Origin: Lachnospiraceae bacterium
GTDB lineage: Bacteria; Bacillota; Clostridia; Lachnospirales; Lachnospiraceae
Direction of reading: 5' to 3'
NCBI GenBank assembly: GCA_015056735.1
Contig: SVFT01000003.1
Location: 1 to 64,000, forward strand
DNA: 64,000 nt
Translations under genes and position numbers: made by a program
Part shown: positions 52,569 to 62,575 of the stretch, one piece after another
Layout of the letters: each line of letters opens with the position of its first letter
Position numbering within the stretch: position 1 is the stretch's first letter
The notes under the pieces: generated by a model
Databases searched by the model: none
Seen by the model: only the letters and a program-made list of their open reading frames with translations
What the model was told of the DNA's origin: nothing

Positions 52569-53217
52569 TTTCAATCCTCTCCCTCATAATATCGATCATA
52601 AACAGTCCCGTCACTTCATCCTTTGCTCCACGCGTATCGCGATAAGCCCGTCTTGCATCCAGATCCCGCTTGGCCTTCATTTCATAGAACCTGGCAGCCA
52701 CTGCAGGCACTGCTTCAAGAAACGTAATACTGTCAAAGGCCTTCTCACTTTTCAAGACAACCTGCTCTCCAAGCTTACCAAGGCGCATGGCTTCCGATAA
52801 TTTTTGCAGAGAGATTGCACCCGCGATAAAATCCTGTGCAAAGGAAAAATAAGAGTCATCCGCCCGATATCCTATGATCAGGTCGTACTGCTCTACGTCG
52901 ATATAAAAGTGCTCTTGCAGGTAGTCTTTTGCTTCTTCCGATAGACTGCTCTTCTGCCAATAACTTCGAAATCTTGTCAAAACAGCCAGCCAGTTCAAGA
53001 TCGTATACTCATCGGAATTCAGATTCAGAACTTTCAAACCGTCTAAATTCAATTCATATTGATTGGCATAGCCATCCGTATTCCTGGCGCATGCCCACTC
53101 TTTTGCAAGATCCGCATTTTCTGTTGTGTAAAAACCGTAGCCATAATCGTTCGTCCGTTTCCCTCCATGAAAAACAGGCTTTTCAATAATATGGTCAGAT
53201 CCGTGATAAATGATCAT
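52546..53217 (-). CDS. DUF3990 protein, toxin-like ADP-ribosyltransferase fold
   Basis: A 223-residue DUF3990 protein. The start IIYHGSDHIIEKPVFHGGKRTNDYGYGFYTTENADLAKEWA (seen in pieces) has the His of YHGS and the GFYTT pattern found in ART-like folds, which use NAD. The rest is mixed helix and strand. DUF3990 genes in Lachnospiraceae often sit beside XRE or DUF3791 genes; here the XRE gene follows with overlap. Toxin activity is inferred and no target is known. Confidence 0.82.
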   Translation of the reverse strand: MIIYHGSDHIIEKPVFHGGKRTNDYGYGFYTTENADLAKEWACARNTDGYANQYELNLDGLKVLNLNSDEYTILNWLAVLTRFRSYWQKSSLSEEAKDYLQEHFYIDVEQYDLIIGYRADDSYFSFAQDFIAGAISLQKLSEAMRLGKLGEQVVLKSEKAFDSITFLEAVPAVAARFYEMKAKRDLDARRAYRDTRGAKDEVTGLFMIDIMRERIENGDPRLR

Positions 53218-53240
53218 ATACCGTATCTCCTCTCGTTTTA

Positions 53241-53269
53241 ATTATATCGCTACAGCGATACACTTTCAA
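53241..53269 (-). promoter_or_regulatory. Promoter and operator of the DUF3990 / XRE pair
   Basis: On the minus strand TTGAAA (53264-53269), 17-bp spacer, TATAAT (53241-53246). A 16-bp palindrome TATCGCTACAGCGATA (53245-53260; arms of 7 bp) fills the spacer and touches the -10. Binding of the XRE protein there would block RNA polymerase. Confidence 0.8.
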
Positions 53270-53283
53270 GCTTAATAAAAAAT

Positions 53284-53314
53284 AAAGGCCCGGACCTTTC
53301 GGGTCCAAGCCTTT
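53284..53314 (-). terminator. Terminator of the PilZ gene
   Basis: On the minus strand AAAGGC-TT-GGACC pairs with GGTCC-GG-GCCTTT, followed by a T-rich tract (53272-53283). Confidence 0.88.
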
Positions 53315-53332
53315 CAAATGCATCGTTAGATC

Positions 53333-54124
53333 CTATTTTGCTTTCTGCTTCATGCGGCTTCTGCTTGACGGTCTGCGCATCTTGCCTTCACTAAGGAGCA
53401 GCATCTGCTTCTGGAAGATGTACTGCGTCAGCTCTTCGTTCGGACGCATCTTACAGCCGATGATCTTATGTGACTCATCAAGTCCTTCAATGCGAGCGAC
53501 ATTCGCAGCCACTTCAAAATTCACGCGTCTCGCCGTACGTCTGCCCTTCTGCAAAGCATCGGAAAACGTGATCACCACGCTCTCACCCATCTTAACGGGA
53601 ATGCTCGGCGAGATCGTAAAGCCGATGCCGGTCCCGCTGATGTCACGTACGCGCACGGGCTGCGACTCTTTGTTGTAGCCGATCTTGACATGCCCGTCCA
53701 GGCCAAGCGTCAGTCTGTAACTGCCGCGCCTGTTGTTACCGCTGCTCTTACTGTCTGACATGAGCACGAGTACGCTGCCGAGATACCGGTTGCTCCCGGG
53801 TGTCATCGGAATATGCATACTGTACGGGATCTTGATACGGATCGTCTTCACAGTGTGCCACACGCGAAGCATCCCATCTTCCGAAATGACCGCCTTACAA
53901 CGTACATTGGGCGCATTAAAATTCACGACCTTACGATTCTTCGTATAGACCGTGCGGGCAAATACAAACCTGCGATGCCCTGTCTTTTTGGCGATCGCCG
54001 CCGCAACGGCCCGAAGTTGCGGATGTTCAATTTCAATTGCAGACGTGCGGAAATTCACAAAACGCTTCCCGCTGATCGCGAACAGTGTGATCTCGCGTCC
54101 GCCCTCAAGCTCATCAATATACAT
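53333..54124 (-). CDS. PilZ-domain protein (c-di-GMP effector)
   Basis: About 263 residues from MYIDELEGGREITLF, with GGGGGAA just upstream. The first half is an N-terminal PilZ-like YcgR domain that is not easily recognised. The PilZ domain (about residues 130-245) shows the c-di-GMP motifs: an Arg cluster NNRRGSYRL and then DISGTGIGF, matching RxxxR and (D/N)xSxxG. The Arg/Lys-rich tail MRRPSSRSRMKQKAK is basic. It may link c-di-GMP level to motility or surface behaviour. The gene stands alone. Confidence 0.88.
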   Translation of the reverse strand: MYIDELEGGREITLFAISGKRFVNFRTSAIEIEHPQLRAVAAAIAKKTGHRRFVFARTVYTKNRKVVNFNAPNVRCKAVISEDGMLRVWHTVKTIRIKIPYSMHIPMTPGSNRYLGSVLVLMSDSKSSGNNRRGSYRLTLGLDGHVKIGYNKESQPVRVRDISGTGIGFTISPSIPVKMGESVVITFSDALQKGRRTARRVNFEVAANVARIEGLDESHKIIGCKMRPNEELTQYIFQKQMLLLSEGKMRRPSSRSRMKQKAK

Positions 54125-54250
54125 AGTTCCCCCGAAGTGCCTCCAATCTGGTACTATTGTACCATATTTCATGGCGCAGTAACAGATAGTTTTCACCTTT
54201 TCCCAAAAATAATCATATCAGTTCCGAAACATTCTGAAAAGATATAAATA

Positions 54251-54292
54251 AAAAAAGCGTCATCCATCATGAATTCTCATGACAAATGACGC
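54251..54292 (-). terminator. Terminator of the ddh gene
   Basis: On the minus strand GCGTCAT pairs with ATGACGC, enclosing TCATGA / TCATGA, followed by seven T. Confidence 0.85.
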
Positions 54293-54306
54293 CTAACGTG
54301 ACAAAA

Positions 54307-55290
54307 TTATAACAACGATTTCCGCAGTTCTTCACCGCTCTTGTCGGAAAGATATGCAGGCGGCACGTCCAGAACCGTCTTGCAGCCCGTCATGCCCTCT
54401 GCATGCATGCGGTATACCGCACGAGCATATGCGATCAGGACGCTGGTCGTAAACTCCGGATTGGAGTCGAGTTTTAAACTGTACTCGATGATGTGCTTAT
54501 GCTCTTTGTTCATGCCGGTACTGCCGCTTCTGAATACGAAGCCGCCGTGCGCCATGCCGCTGTGATCGCGAAGAAGCTCTTCTTCACTGATGAAGTGAAC
54601 CGTCGTATCATAGTCGGCAAAGTAATTGGGCATCTCTTTGATCGCCTTCTCTACCGCTGCCGCATCCGCACCGTCTTCCAGAACAACAAAGCACTCTCGC
54701 GTATGCTTCTCTCTTGTCGTCAGTGTCGGGTTCTCGCCTGCACGAACTGCTGCGAGAGCCTTCTCAACCGGAACTGTATACTGCTTTGCGTTCTTAACGC
54801 CCGGGATCCGGCGGATCGCATCGGAATGTCCCTGGCTCACGCCCTTGCCCCAGAATGTGTAGTCTGTTCCGTCAGGCAGGATCGCATTGCCGTAGCAGCG
54901 TGCCAGTGAAAACATACCGGGATCCCAGCCGACTGAGATCATCGCAACCTTGCCGGCTTTTTTTGCTGCTGCATCGGCGTTTGCGAAGTGCTCGGGGATG
55001 CGTGCGTGCGTATCAAAGCTGTCGATCACGTTGAACATCGCCGCATACTTCGGTGTCTGTTCGGGAAGATCCGTCGCGGAGCCGCCGCAGAGCATCAGCA
55101 CATCGATCTTGTCCGTCCACTTCTCGATATCGGATACCGATACGACCGGCACACCCGCCGTCTGAATCGTCACACTTTTCGGGTCTCTTCTTGTGAAAAC
55201 CGCACAAAGTTCCATATCCTTCGCTTCCCTAATCGCGCACTCGATGCCGCGACCAAGATTTCCGTAACCTAAAATACCTATTCTGATCAT
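54307..55290 (-). CDS. ddh: meso-Diaminopimelate dehydrogenase
   Basis: A 327-residue NADPH-dependent enzyme that makes meso-diaminopimelate from tetrahydrodipicolinate in one step, for lysine and peptidoglycan. N-terminal Rossmann fold IRIGILGYGNLGRGIECAI; GWDPGMFSLARCYGNAILPDG and FWGKGVSQGHSDAIRRIPGV are strong family stretches of the substrate domain. GAGGAG precedes the ATG. Its use in place of the acylated pathways is common in anaerobic Firmicutes. Confidence 0.95.
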   Translation of the reverse strand: MIRIGILGYGNLGRGIECAIREAKDMELCAVFTRRDPKSVTIQTAGVPVVSVSDIEKWTDKIDVLMLCGGSATDLPEQTPKYAAMFNVIDSFDTHARIPEHFANADAAAKKAGKVAMISVGWDPGMFSLARCYGNAILPDGTDYTFWGKGVSQGHSDAIRRIPGVKNAKQYTVPVEKALAAVRAGENPTLTTREKHTRECFVVLEDGADAAAVEKAIKEMPNYFADYDTTVHFISEEELLRDHSGMAHGGFVFRSGSTGMNKEHKHIIEYSLKLDSNPEFTTSVLIAYARAVYRMHAEGMTGCKTVLDVPPAYLSDKSGEELRKSLL

Positions 55291-55322
55291 AATGTTCTCC
55301 TCATTTTCTTATTTTTAAGCAT

Positions 55323-55353
55323 AAAGGGGCCTCACCTCTCGGTGTGCCCCTTT
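55323..55353 (-). terminator. Terminator-like hairpin after buk
   Basis: AAAGGGGC (55323-55330) pairs with GCCCCTTT (55346-55353), with inner ACC / GGT. On the minus strand the T-run after it is short. Confidence 0.65.
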
Positions 55354-55374
55354 GCACTTGGTCACAATATACAA

Positions 55375-56436
55375 TTAATACTCCATTGCTTTCTCTTCAC
55401 CGTTCATGACGCGAAGTCCGCCCTGAACGAGTGCAAGGAGCTCGTCTTCACCGGGATATACGGTGATCGGTGCGATGAAGCCCGCACGCTCTTTAAGGCC
55501 GGCTACAACAACCTTGTCGTAAGCGATACCGCCGGTGATGATGATCTGATCTACCTTGCCGGACAGAACGCATGCCATGGAACCGATGTCCTTTGCTACC
55601 TGCATGATGAATGCTCTTCTTACGAGATCCGCATTCTTGTCGCCGCCGTCGACCATCTTGGCAACGTCACGCATGTCGTTTGTGCCGCAGTAAGCGTTGA
55701 AGCCGCCGTTGCCGACCATCTTCTTGTATACTTCCGCTTTGGTGTACTTGCCGGAGAAGCACATATCGATGAGACCACCGTTCGGTACGCCGCCCGCTCT
55801 CTCGGGAGAGAATGCGCCGTCGCCGTCAAGGGCGTTGAATACATCGATGACTTTGCCGTCTGTATGCGCGCCGACGGATACGCCGCCGCCCATATGTACA
55901 ACGATCAGGTTGAGATCCTTATAAGGCTTGCCGATCTCTTTTGCATAGCGCTTTGCGACCGCTTTCTGGTTCAGAGCATGGAAGATGCTGACACGGGGAA
56001 GTTCCGGCACACCGGAGATCCTTGCTTCGTCGCAAAGCTCGTCAACAACTACAGGGTCAACGATGAAAGAAGGAACGCCGATCGAGTCGCCGATTTCTCT
56101 TGCAAGGATGCCGCCTAAGTTGGAAGCGTGCTGGCCGGATACGCCGACCTTCAGATCCTCAACGAGCTTGTCGCTTGTTGCGTATGTGCCGCTCGGGATA
56201 TGACGGAGCATACCGCCGCGCCCTACGATAAAGTCAAGAGACTTAATGTCAAAATCCTTCTCTTTCAAGAAGTTTGTGATGATATCCTTACGGAAATCTT
56301 TCTGATCTACGATCGAAGCATACTGTGCGATCTCCTCTGTGGAGTGACGTAAGGTTTCGTCGAACAGCAATGTCTCGTCGTCAAAAACGCCAATTTTAGT
56401 AGATGTGGAACCGGGATTGATGATCAAACTCTTCAT
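55375..56436 (-). CDS. buk: Butyrate kinase
   Basis: A 353-residue acetokinase-type enzyme that turns butyryl phosphate and ADP into butyrate and ATP, the final energy step of butyrate fermentation. Seen: [19 protein letters not shown] at the start (phosphate-1 loop), [35 protein letters not shown], and [13 protein letters not shown]. It starts 28 bases after ptb in the same operon. Confidence 0.96.
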   Translation of the reverse strand: MKSLIINPGSTSTKIGVFDDETLLFDETLRHSTEEIAQYASIVDQKDFRKDIITNFLKEKDFDIKSLDFIVGRGGMLRHIPSGTYATSDKLVEDLKVGVSGQHASNLGGILAREIGDSIGVPSFIVDPVVVDELCDEARISGVPELPRVSIFHALNQKAVAKRYAKEIGKPYKDLNLIVVHMGGGVSVGAHTDGKVIDVFNALDGDGAFSPERAGGVPNGGLIDMCFSGKYTKAEVYKKMVGNGGFNAYCGTNDMRDVAKMVDGGDKNADLVRRAFIMQVAKDIGSMACVLSGKVDQIIITGGIAYDKVVVAGLKERAGFIAPITVYPGEDELLALVQGGLRVMNGEEKAMEY

Positions 56437-56464
56437 ATCGTACTGCCTTTCCGCGTCTATGCGC

Positions 56465-57385
56465 TTATTTATTCTTTTTCATGGATTCCGCTACGAGTGC
56501 CGCAAGTGCGATGGAGTTCGCCTTGGTCTCACAGGTATCGGAACGGCTTGTTAAGATAACCGGTGCTGCCGTACCTGCAAGCAGGTCGCCGCATTTTACC
56601 TTGGTGGTATGATGCAGGGTCTTGTAAACAAGGTTGCCTGCGTGGATATCCGGGAATAAGAGGATATCCGCATCGCCCTGGATCGTACGGTCTGTAGCGC
56701 CTTTGTGTCTTGCAGCTTCGGGATCGATCGCAAGGTCAAGGGAAAGCGGGCCGTCTACAACGCAGCCTGTGATCTCGCCTTCTTTGTTCATTCTGGTAAG
56801 TTCTGCCGCCTCAACGGTAGCAGGCATCTTCGGGTTTACTACTTCAACTGCCGCAAGCGGTGCAACCTTCGGGTTAGCCACGCCGCACGCATGTGCCACG
56901 CTGACTGCATTGTTGATGAGTGCAACCTTATCTTCCAGTGTCGGATATGTCATGAACGCTACGTCTGTTAAGTACAGAAGCTTCGGAAGACCCTCCACTT
57001 CGAAAACAGCCACATGAGAGAGCGGCTTACCGGTACGCAGACCGACTTCCTTGTCAAGAACGCTCTTTAAGAAATCCTTTGTGTTCAGGATACCCTTCAT
57101 ATACATATCCGCTACGCCGTCGTGAACCAGCTTAACGGCTGCAAGGGATGCCTCGATATCATCTTCGTAATGCTTGATCTCAAAGTCGGAAATATCGATA
57201 TTGTTTTCCTTTGCGATCTTCTCGATCTTGTCCTTGTGGCCTACAAGGATCGCATTCGCTACGCCGCGGTCCTTCGCCATTCTGACTGCCTTGAGCACTT
57301 CATCATCCTGTGCTACGGATACGGCAACCGTCTTCATATCAACCTGTTTTACTTTTGCGATCAGTTCCTCAAATGTTTTGCTCAT
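56465..57385 (-). CDS. ptb: Phosphate butyryltransferase
   Basis: A 306-residue enzyme that turns butyryl-CoA and phosphate into butyryl phosphate. The PTA/PTB fold signatures are [39 protein letters not shown], and [20 protein letters not shown] near the C-terminus. It is first in the ptb-buk operon. Together they mark a ptb-buk butyrate route in place of butyryl-CoA:acetate transferase. Confidence 0.96.
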   Translation of the reverse strand: MSKTFEELIAKVKQVDMKTVAVSVAQDDEVLKAVRMAKDRGVANAILVGHKDKIEKIAKENNIDISDFEIKHYEDDIEASLAAVKLVHDGVADMYMKGILNTKDFLKSVLDKEVGLRTGKPLSHVAVFEVEGLPKLLYLTDVAFMTYPTLEDKVALINNAVSVAHACGVANPKVAPLAAVEVVNPKMPATVEAAELTRMNKEGEITGCVVDGPLSLDLAIDPEAARHKGATDRTIQGDADILLFPDIHAGNLVYKTLHHTTKVKCGDLLAGTAAPVILTSRSDTCETKANSIALAALVAESMKKNK

Positions 57386-57448
57386 GATTATCTACCTCTG
57401 TATGATCTGTTTTTAGGTGTTCTGCAGGCCTTCGGCCCATTCGTTAAA

Positions 57449-57477
57449 AGAATAACACTCTCGCCTGCAAAGGTCAA
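57449..57477 (-). promoter_or_regulatory. Sigma-A promoter of ptb-buk
   Basis: TTGACC (57472-57477), 17-bp spacer, TATTCT (57449-57454) on the minus strand, about 63 bases before the ATG. Confidence 0.65.
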
Positions 57478-57516
57478 TATGGCGCCCGTTTTCTCTTATG
57501 AAAAAATGCGCCTGCC

Positions 57517-57939
57517 CTAGTGTACTGTCGGATCGTCAACGCCCTCTGCCGAACAGTTTTCCGCATGAAAACGTTTCAGTGATTCTGCATCCCAGCTCTT
57601 GGATCTTGTCGAGAGACGGATATCAAACATCTCCGACATGCGTCGCAGCGCTTTCTTCTCCTCCGCAAGCTGCCTTGCAAGCCAGTCATGCTCCCGGTCT
57701 TCCATCAACTTGGTGACCAGGACTTCACGTTCGCGCTTGGACATCTTCTTGCCGGCTCGTCCTTTTTTATGGACCTGTCCGTCATCGGACACGGGCGTCT
57801 GCGGACGAGGCATCGCGTCCTGCTGCATCTGCCCCCGGCTTCGGGCTTCCTGACGCTTCTTTTCATCCAGGGCACGCTGACGCAGACGGATGATCACAAA
57901 GAGAATGACAACTCCGTACAGTAGGAAAAAAAGAAACAT
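57517..57939 (-). CDS. Small membrane-anchored protein next to the SPFH gene
   Basis: A 140-residue protein with an N-terminal membrane segment FLLYGVVILFVIIRLRQR and a basic, charged cytoplasmic part (KKGRAGKKMSKREREVLVTKLMEDREHDWLARQL in pieces). It has no motif I know. It starts 12 bases after the SPFH gene with AAAGGAGGGGG before the ATG, so the two are co-transcribed and the protein may partner the SPFH complex. Confidence 0.7.
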   Translation of the reverse strand: MFLFFLLYGVVILFVIIRLRQRALDEKKRQEARSRGQMQQDAMPRPQTPVSDDGQVHKKGRAGKKMSKREREVLVTKLMEDREHDWLARQLAEEKKALRRMSEMFDIRLSTRSKSWDAESLKRFHAENCSAEGVDDPTVH

Positions 57940-57951
57940 AGTCCCCCTCCT

Positions 57952-58839
57952 TTACTTCTCGGAGATCATTTCCTTCACTGCGGAAACGGTACCTGCCAGG
58001 TTTGCGATCTCAGACGGGACCACGATCTTGGTCGCCTGTCCGTCTGCCATCTTTTCAGCCGTCTCATAGGACTTGAGCGTCAGATATGCAGCGGACGGAT
58101 TTGCTTCGTTGATATAACGGATACCTTCCGCTCTCGCCTTCTGAACCGCAAGGAGCGCTTCCGCTTCACCCTGTGCCTCACGGATGCGCTGTTCCTTCAC
58201 CGCATCTGCACGCAGGATCGCTGCTTCCTTCTCACCTTCCGCCAGTGTGATCGCGGACTGTTTCTTACCTTCCGCCGTCAGGATCGCTTCACGCTTCTCA
58301 CGTTCCGCTCTCATCTGTTTCTCCATTGCATCCTGAATGGAACGCGGCGGCTGGATATTCTTGACCTCGACACGGTTGACCTTGATGCCCCACTTGTCGG
58401 TCGCTTCATCCAGGATCGTTGTGATCTGTGTATTGATGCTGTCACGGCTTGTCAGTGTCTCATCAAGGGTCATGCTGCCGATGATGTTACGAAGCGTTGT
58501 CGCAGACAGATTTTCGATCGCTGCGATTGGACGCTCTACGCCGTATGCAAACAGCTTAGCGTCGAAAACTTCAAAGAAAACAACAGAATCTACCATCATG
58601 GTAACGTTGTCCTTCGTGATAACGGGCTGGGGCTCAAAATCAGCCACCTGCTCCTTTAAAGATACGCGTTTAACGACCCTGTAGAAGAACGGGATCTTTA
58701 AGTGAAGGCCCGCCTCCCAGGTCTCTTTGTATTGACCGAGAAATTCCAATACCCATGCGTTTGCCTGCGGTACGATACAGATGCAGGAAAACAGAAGGAT
58801 CAGTGCTAAGATTACAAGTACAAGAATTACGTATTGCAT
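57952..58839 (-). CDS. SPFH/Band 7 protein (stomatin-like, QmcA type)
   Basis: A 295-residue membrane protein. A single N-terminal span (VILVLVILALILLFSCICIV, residues 4-23) is followed by the SPFH domain (WVLEFLGQYKETWEAGLHLKIPF, NLSATTLRNIIGSMTLDETLTSRD) and a coiled coil rich in Ala, Glu and Lys (residues 180-260). Such proteins form large rings in the membrane and control proteases or membrane domains. Often they pair with an NfeD protein; here a small membrane protein takes that place. Confidence 0.92.
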   Translation of the reverse strand: MQYVILVLVILALILLFSCICIVPQANAWVLEFLGQYKETWEAGLHLKIPFFYRVVKRVSLKEQVADFEPQPVITKDNVTMMVDSVVFFEVFDAKLFAYGVERPIAAIENLSATTLRNIIGSMTLDETLTSRDSINTQITTILDEATDKWGIKVNRVEVKNIQPPRSIQDAMEKQMRAEREKREAILTAEGKKQSAITLAEGEKEAAILRADAVKEQRIREAQGEAEALLAVQKARAEGIRYINEANPSAAYLTLKSYETAEKMADGQATKIVVPSEIANLAGTVSAVKEMISEK

Positions 58840-58906
58840 AGTGGTCTCTCCTCTCTTGGCGGCTTTGCCGCACCTCTTCTATTTTACACGTTTTTCCCGT
58901 GAACGT

Positions 58907-58940
58907 AAAGAAGCACCCCACTCACGCAGGGCGCCTCTTT
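58907..58940 (-). terminator. Terminator-like hairpin after the chemoreceptor gene
   Basis: On the minus strand AAAGAGGCGCCC pairs with GGGTGCTTCTTT around a loop. The T-run is short. Confidence 0.55.
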
Positions 58941-58969
58941 ATGACATGAAATTCTACACTTGTGGTCCT

Positions 58970-60640
58970 TTATTTGAAGTATTTGATCTCCTTGTGGAGC
59001 GTTCCGATGTCTTCGGAGATCTGACGCATCTGGATGCTCATATCGGATACCTTTGCGGAGATACCGGACAGAGATGCGGATACTTCCTGATTGCTTGCAG
59101 CATTCTGCTCGGAAACGGCACCCAGGTCGTCCGCTGAGGATGCGATCGTGGACTTCACGCTGTCGAGTTCGGGCATCTCTGCCTGGATCCTCTTGGTCGC
59201 ATCGGTGCTCTTTGTAGCAGCCGCTTTCAGCTGTGTGAATGTATCCTGTACTTCTCTGATGATCTCCTGCTGGTCCATGATCATCTTATATACTTCATCA
59301 GCCAGCTCTACAGAAGTAGCGGACTGACGTTTGATCTCCTGAACCACCTGTGAGATACCTTCCGCACTTGCAGCGGATTCGGAAGACAGGTTGTTGATCT
59401 CGCCTGCTACGACTGCGAAGCCCTTGCCGGCCTCGCCTGCTCTTGCAGCTTCGATGGAAGCATTGAGAGCCAGCAGGTTCGTCTGGGAAGCGATGCTCTT
59501 GATCGCCTCAACCGCCTGGTCGATCTTGGTGATCGAATCGTTGGTGGAATCGATCTGCTCTTTGATGACCTTAACGGATTTAACGGATTCCTCACTGGAA
59601 ACACGAACTTTTTCTACGGAAGCGGTTGCGCTCTCGTTTGCTGCGGTCACTTCTTCGGAAGCTTCGCCCAGGATCTCTACGGAATCTGCGATGCCGCTTG
59701 TTGTCTCGGACAGCGTGACTGTCTGCTGTACGATATCCTGAACGGACTGTGCAAGAGCGGTAGCGCCCTGTGCCAGATCCTCAACCGCGCGGGAGATCTG
59801 CTCAACCTGCGTGGTCGTATCGGCTGCAAGTTCTGCCGAGCTCCTTGCGGATTCCGAAACATCGTCTGCGATCGTCTGTACGCCGCTGATGATCTTTTTC
59901 AGTCTGGTCTTTAATTCCGCAACGGCAGAGATGAGCATTTTGGTCTCTTTTACGCTTGCCTTTGCGTCAACATCACAGTCAAGTGTACCTTCTGCGATCG
60001 TTGTAGCCGCATTGGCCGCCACATTCAGAGGTGCCACGATCCGCTTGGTCAGTACGACCACGATTGCGGAGAAGATCGCGATGCATGCTACTGCAAACAG
60101 GATCGAACTCCAGGTAGCCGTGCTTTCCGCACTTCTAAGGACCGTTGCGGGCGTGCCGGCAAATGCCATACCGATGACTTTACCGGAACCGTCCTTGATC
60201 GGCAGATAGTATACGAAATATTCTTTGCCGCCGATCATAACGCCGCTCTTCTCGACGCTCTTGCCGGCCTGGCAGTCAGCCCAGATCTGTGCATCAGACT
60301 TGGAGCCTTCATTCCTTGTACCGTCATCCTTCAAAAGGGATGTAACAAAACGGGTATCGCCCACGAAGATCGTCTGCTCGATCCCCTGATTCTTCAGCAT
60401 ATCCACGTATGCCGTATCATAATCGAATTCGCCGTTTGCAAGATAGCCCGGCGCAAAATGATCGTTCAATGTGTAAGCGACCGCCTTCAGCTTTTCGAAC
60501 GACTCCGACTCAAGATTGGTCGATACGTTCCTGATCGAGATCGCTGTCAGGACGATCGATGTCAGGAGCATCGGACAGATCGCAAACAGAAGGAATAACA
60601 AAGTAAAATTAAAGCGTTTCTTTTTTGTCTTCTTATTCAT
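58970..60640 (-). CDS. Methyl-accepting chemotaxis protein
   Basis: About 556 residues from [13 protein letters not shown], with GGAGGAG upstream; the ten codons before it overlap that site. A first membrane segment ([21 protein letters not shown]) leads to an outside single-Cache sensor domain (about residues 40-180, with [28 protein letters not shown]), then the second segment ([18 protein letters not shown]), a HAMP domain and a long helical signalling domain. The hairpin tip reads [30 protein letters not shown] (in pieces), the kinase-coupling site. Ligand unknown. Confidence 0.93.
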   Translation of the reverse strand: MNKKTKKKRFNFTLLFLLFAICPMLLTSIVLTAISIRNVSTNLESESFEKLKAVAYTLNDHFAPGYLANGEFDYDTAYVDMLKNQGIEQTIFVGDTRFVTSLLKDDGTRNEGSKSDAQIWADCQAGKSVEKSGVMIGGKEYFVYYLPIKDGSGKVIGMAFAGTPATVLRSAESTATWSSILFAVACIAIFSAIVVVLTKRIVAPLNVAANAATTIAEGTLDCDVDAKASVKETKMLISAVAELKTRLKKIISGVQTIADDVSESARSSAELAADTTTQVEQISRAVEDLAQGATALAQSVQDIVQQTVTLSETTSGIADSVEILGEASEEVTAANESATASVEKVRVSSEESVKSVKVIKEQIDSTNDSITKIDQAVEAIKSIASQTNLLALNASIEAARAGEAGKGFAVVAGEINNLSSESAASAEGISQVVQEIKRQSATSVELADEVYKMIMDQQEIIREVQDTFTQLKAAATKSTDATKRIQAEMPELDSVKSTIASSADDLGAVSEQNAASNQEVSASLSGISAKVSDMSIQMRQISEDIGTLHKEIKYFK

Positions 60641-60769
60641 TTTCGTTTCTCCTCCGTAGACTTTCCCCACACATTAGTGTCGATTTTATCCAAAATTATA
60701 TTATCAGACTTCTTGTGAAAAATCCAGCAAATTTTTATGAAGCACACAACATATTGTGGTTTTTTTTCA

Positions 60770-62560
60770 TTAAATAAAAACGAGATACATCGGAAGGCTT
60801 AGGAGCACCGGATACGCATAGCGGTATTCATTTGTAACCGGCGTCGCCAGAAGGAGTGTCAGGAGGATCGCAAAGCACGGCACGAAACATGCGGCCGCGG
60901 CTTTTCCCCTTTTCACAAGAGCGATCCCGAAAAGAAGGAGCAGTGCCCACGTGATCGCCCCGCAGCTCTCCGGCAGTCCGTAAAGCGGGATCTGCTGCGG
61001 CAATTTCAAAAACAGTTCACGAAGTTTAAGCCATAACGTACCTTTAAGCACAGGTGCGCCGGATAATCCGCAGTCGTTCGGTGCGATCGACTCATCAAAA
61101 CCGATCGTCAGATTTGGCACATCGGGATACCAGTACCCCCGCGTTGTATCGATATAGCCTCGCATGTACGACAGCGGATGCTGCAGTCCGAATGCGATCC
61201 ATGCCTTCAGATAAGCTGCTTTGTTATCCTCCAGTTCCTTTGCATCGCCCAGTCTGATGAGATTCTTCATATGGTCCGCGCAATGCGGCTCGTACGTCTC
61301 CGGGATCCTGCCGGTATCCATGATCCGGTTCCAGATCCTGTCCATCTCATCGGATACGGGCTCTCCGTCCGCATAGACACGCGCAACCGTCTGCACCGGG
61401 ATCGACAGGGATTCCACAAACTCCGCACGCGCTTCCAGAACGGCTCCCGCAACGGGGATTTTGATGATCAGTACAACTGCGAGCACGATCGCATGAAGCA
61501 GGATCTGCTGCCGCCGCATCCCCTTCAAAAAGACGATCAGAAAAGGAACGGTCACCACGTATGCGATCAGACCGTTCGAACGAAGAAGCGAAAAGAGTAC
61601 GCCGGTGATCAAAAAAAGCACGGCATCCGATCGTTCGATCCGCTCCTTTCCGTCCTCCCCCGCATGTACAAGCCGCACAAGAAGCGTCACAAAAAGCAGC
61701 GTCACATAGGAAAACAGAATATCCTTCCACATCGTTACGCTGTATGCGCCGTTTACGGGATAGCACGCAAAAAAGAGCAGGACCGCATAGCGAAGTCCCT
61801 TTTTGAGTCCCAGGCGCGTCAGCGTCATCATGAGAAAACCCGTGATCGCCGCGCACGCTGTCATCTGGAATACGGTATAGAATGCGATCGCATGCACAGG
61901 GCTTCCCGTCACAAAAAGGCCGAGACGGTACCATGCACCGATCAGAAGCGTATGGATATACGGATGATGGTCGGAAAACGGCCTTGCCCCGATGATCTGG
62001 CCGTACTGCTCTAAGCTGTCGACTGTCATAACGCCCGGATACTCGGACAGAAACCACACGCCCCAGATGAGCATGCAAAGTAAAAATGTGATAAGCCCGG
62101 GATGACGTTCAAGCAGATCGCCGGAAGATGCCCCCTGCGCCACCTGCAGGTTCACGGCCTGCACCTTTTCGCAAAAAGACGTATGCGAGGCTGCGATCAG
62201 GATCGCTGTTACCGATGTGATATACAGGCAGGCAAAGCCGCCCAGAAAGATCAGTGAATATGCCGCTAGAAAGAGTCGGCTGTGAATGCCCGCAAAGAGA
62301 TTGTCGCGGTCAGCCAGAACGGTCGCAGCAGTAAAGAAAAGGCCAAGCGCTGCACCGGTTTTCAGGATCGTCCGCTCCGGTCTTTTTGCACGCAGGAAAC
62401 GATCATAAGCCGTAAGGAGGCCTGCTGCGAGTGCAAATACGATCACACCCGAAATATGAACAGACGAAAAATGCAGCCAATGCATCATCGTCACCGTTAT
62501 CAAAAAGGATAGAAGTAAGTGCCTGATCATTGCCGATTGGCCGATAGATCGGATCTTCAT
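60770..62560 (-). CDS. DUF6020-type polytopic membrane protein
   Basis: A 596-residue protein with about twelve membrane segments. SEYPGVMTVDSLEQYGQI followed by FSDHHPYIHTLLIG and YSVTMWKDILFSY recall membrane glycosyltransferases of the GT-C type, in which an acidic residue in the first outer loop takes part in catalysis. I assign it to DUF6020 on the basis of these stretches. It is the last gene of an operon with the HAD phosphatase and ahcY genes. Substrate unknown. Confidence 0.75.
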   Translation of the reverse strand: MKIRSIGQSAMIRHLLLSFLITVTMMHWLHFSSVHISGVIVFALAAGLLTAYDRFLRAKRPERTILKTGAALGLFFTAATVLADRDNLFAGIHSRLFLAAYSLIFLGGFACLYITSVTAILIAASHTSFCEKVQAVNLQVAQGASSGDLLERHPGLITFLLCMLIWGVWFLSEYPGVMTVDSLEQYGQIIGARPFSDHHPYIHTLLIGAWYRLGLFVTGSPVHAIAFYTVFQMTACAAITGFLMMTLTRLGLKKGLRYAVLLFFACYPVNGAYSVTMWKDILFSYVTLLFVTLLVRLVHAGEDGKERIERSDAVLFLITGVLFSLLRSNGLIAYVVTVPFLIVFLKGMRRQQILLHAIVLAVVLIIKIPVAGAVLEARAEFVESLSIPVQTVARVYADGEPVSDEMDRIWNRIMDTGRIPETYEPHCADHMKNLIRLGDAKELEDNKAAYLKAWIAFGLQHPLSYMRGYIDTTRGYWYPDVPNLTIGFDESIAPNDCGLSGAPVLKGTLWLKLRELFLKLPQQIPLYGLPESCGAITWALLLLFGIALVKRGKAAAACFVPCFAILLTLLLATPVTNEYRYAYPVLLSLPMYLVFI

Positions 62561-62575
62561 AAGATAATCCCGCCT

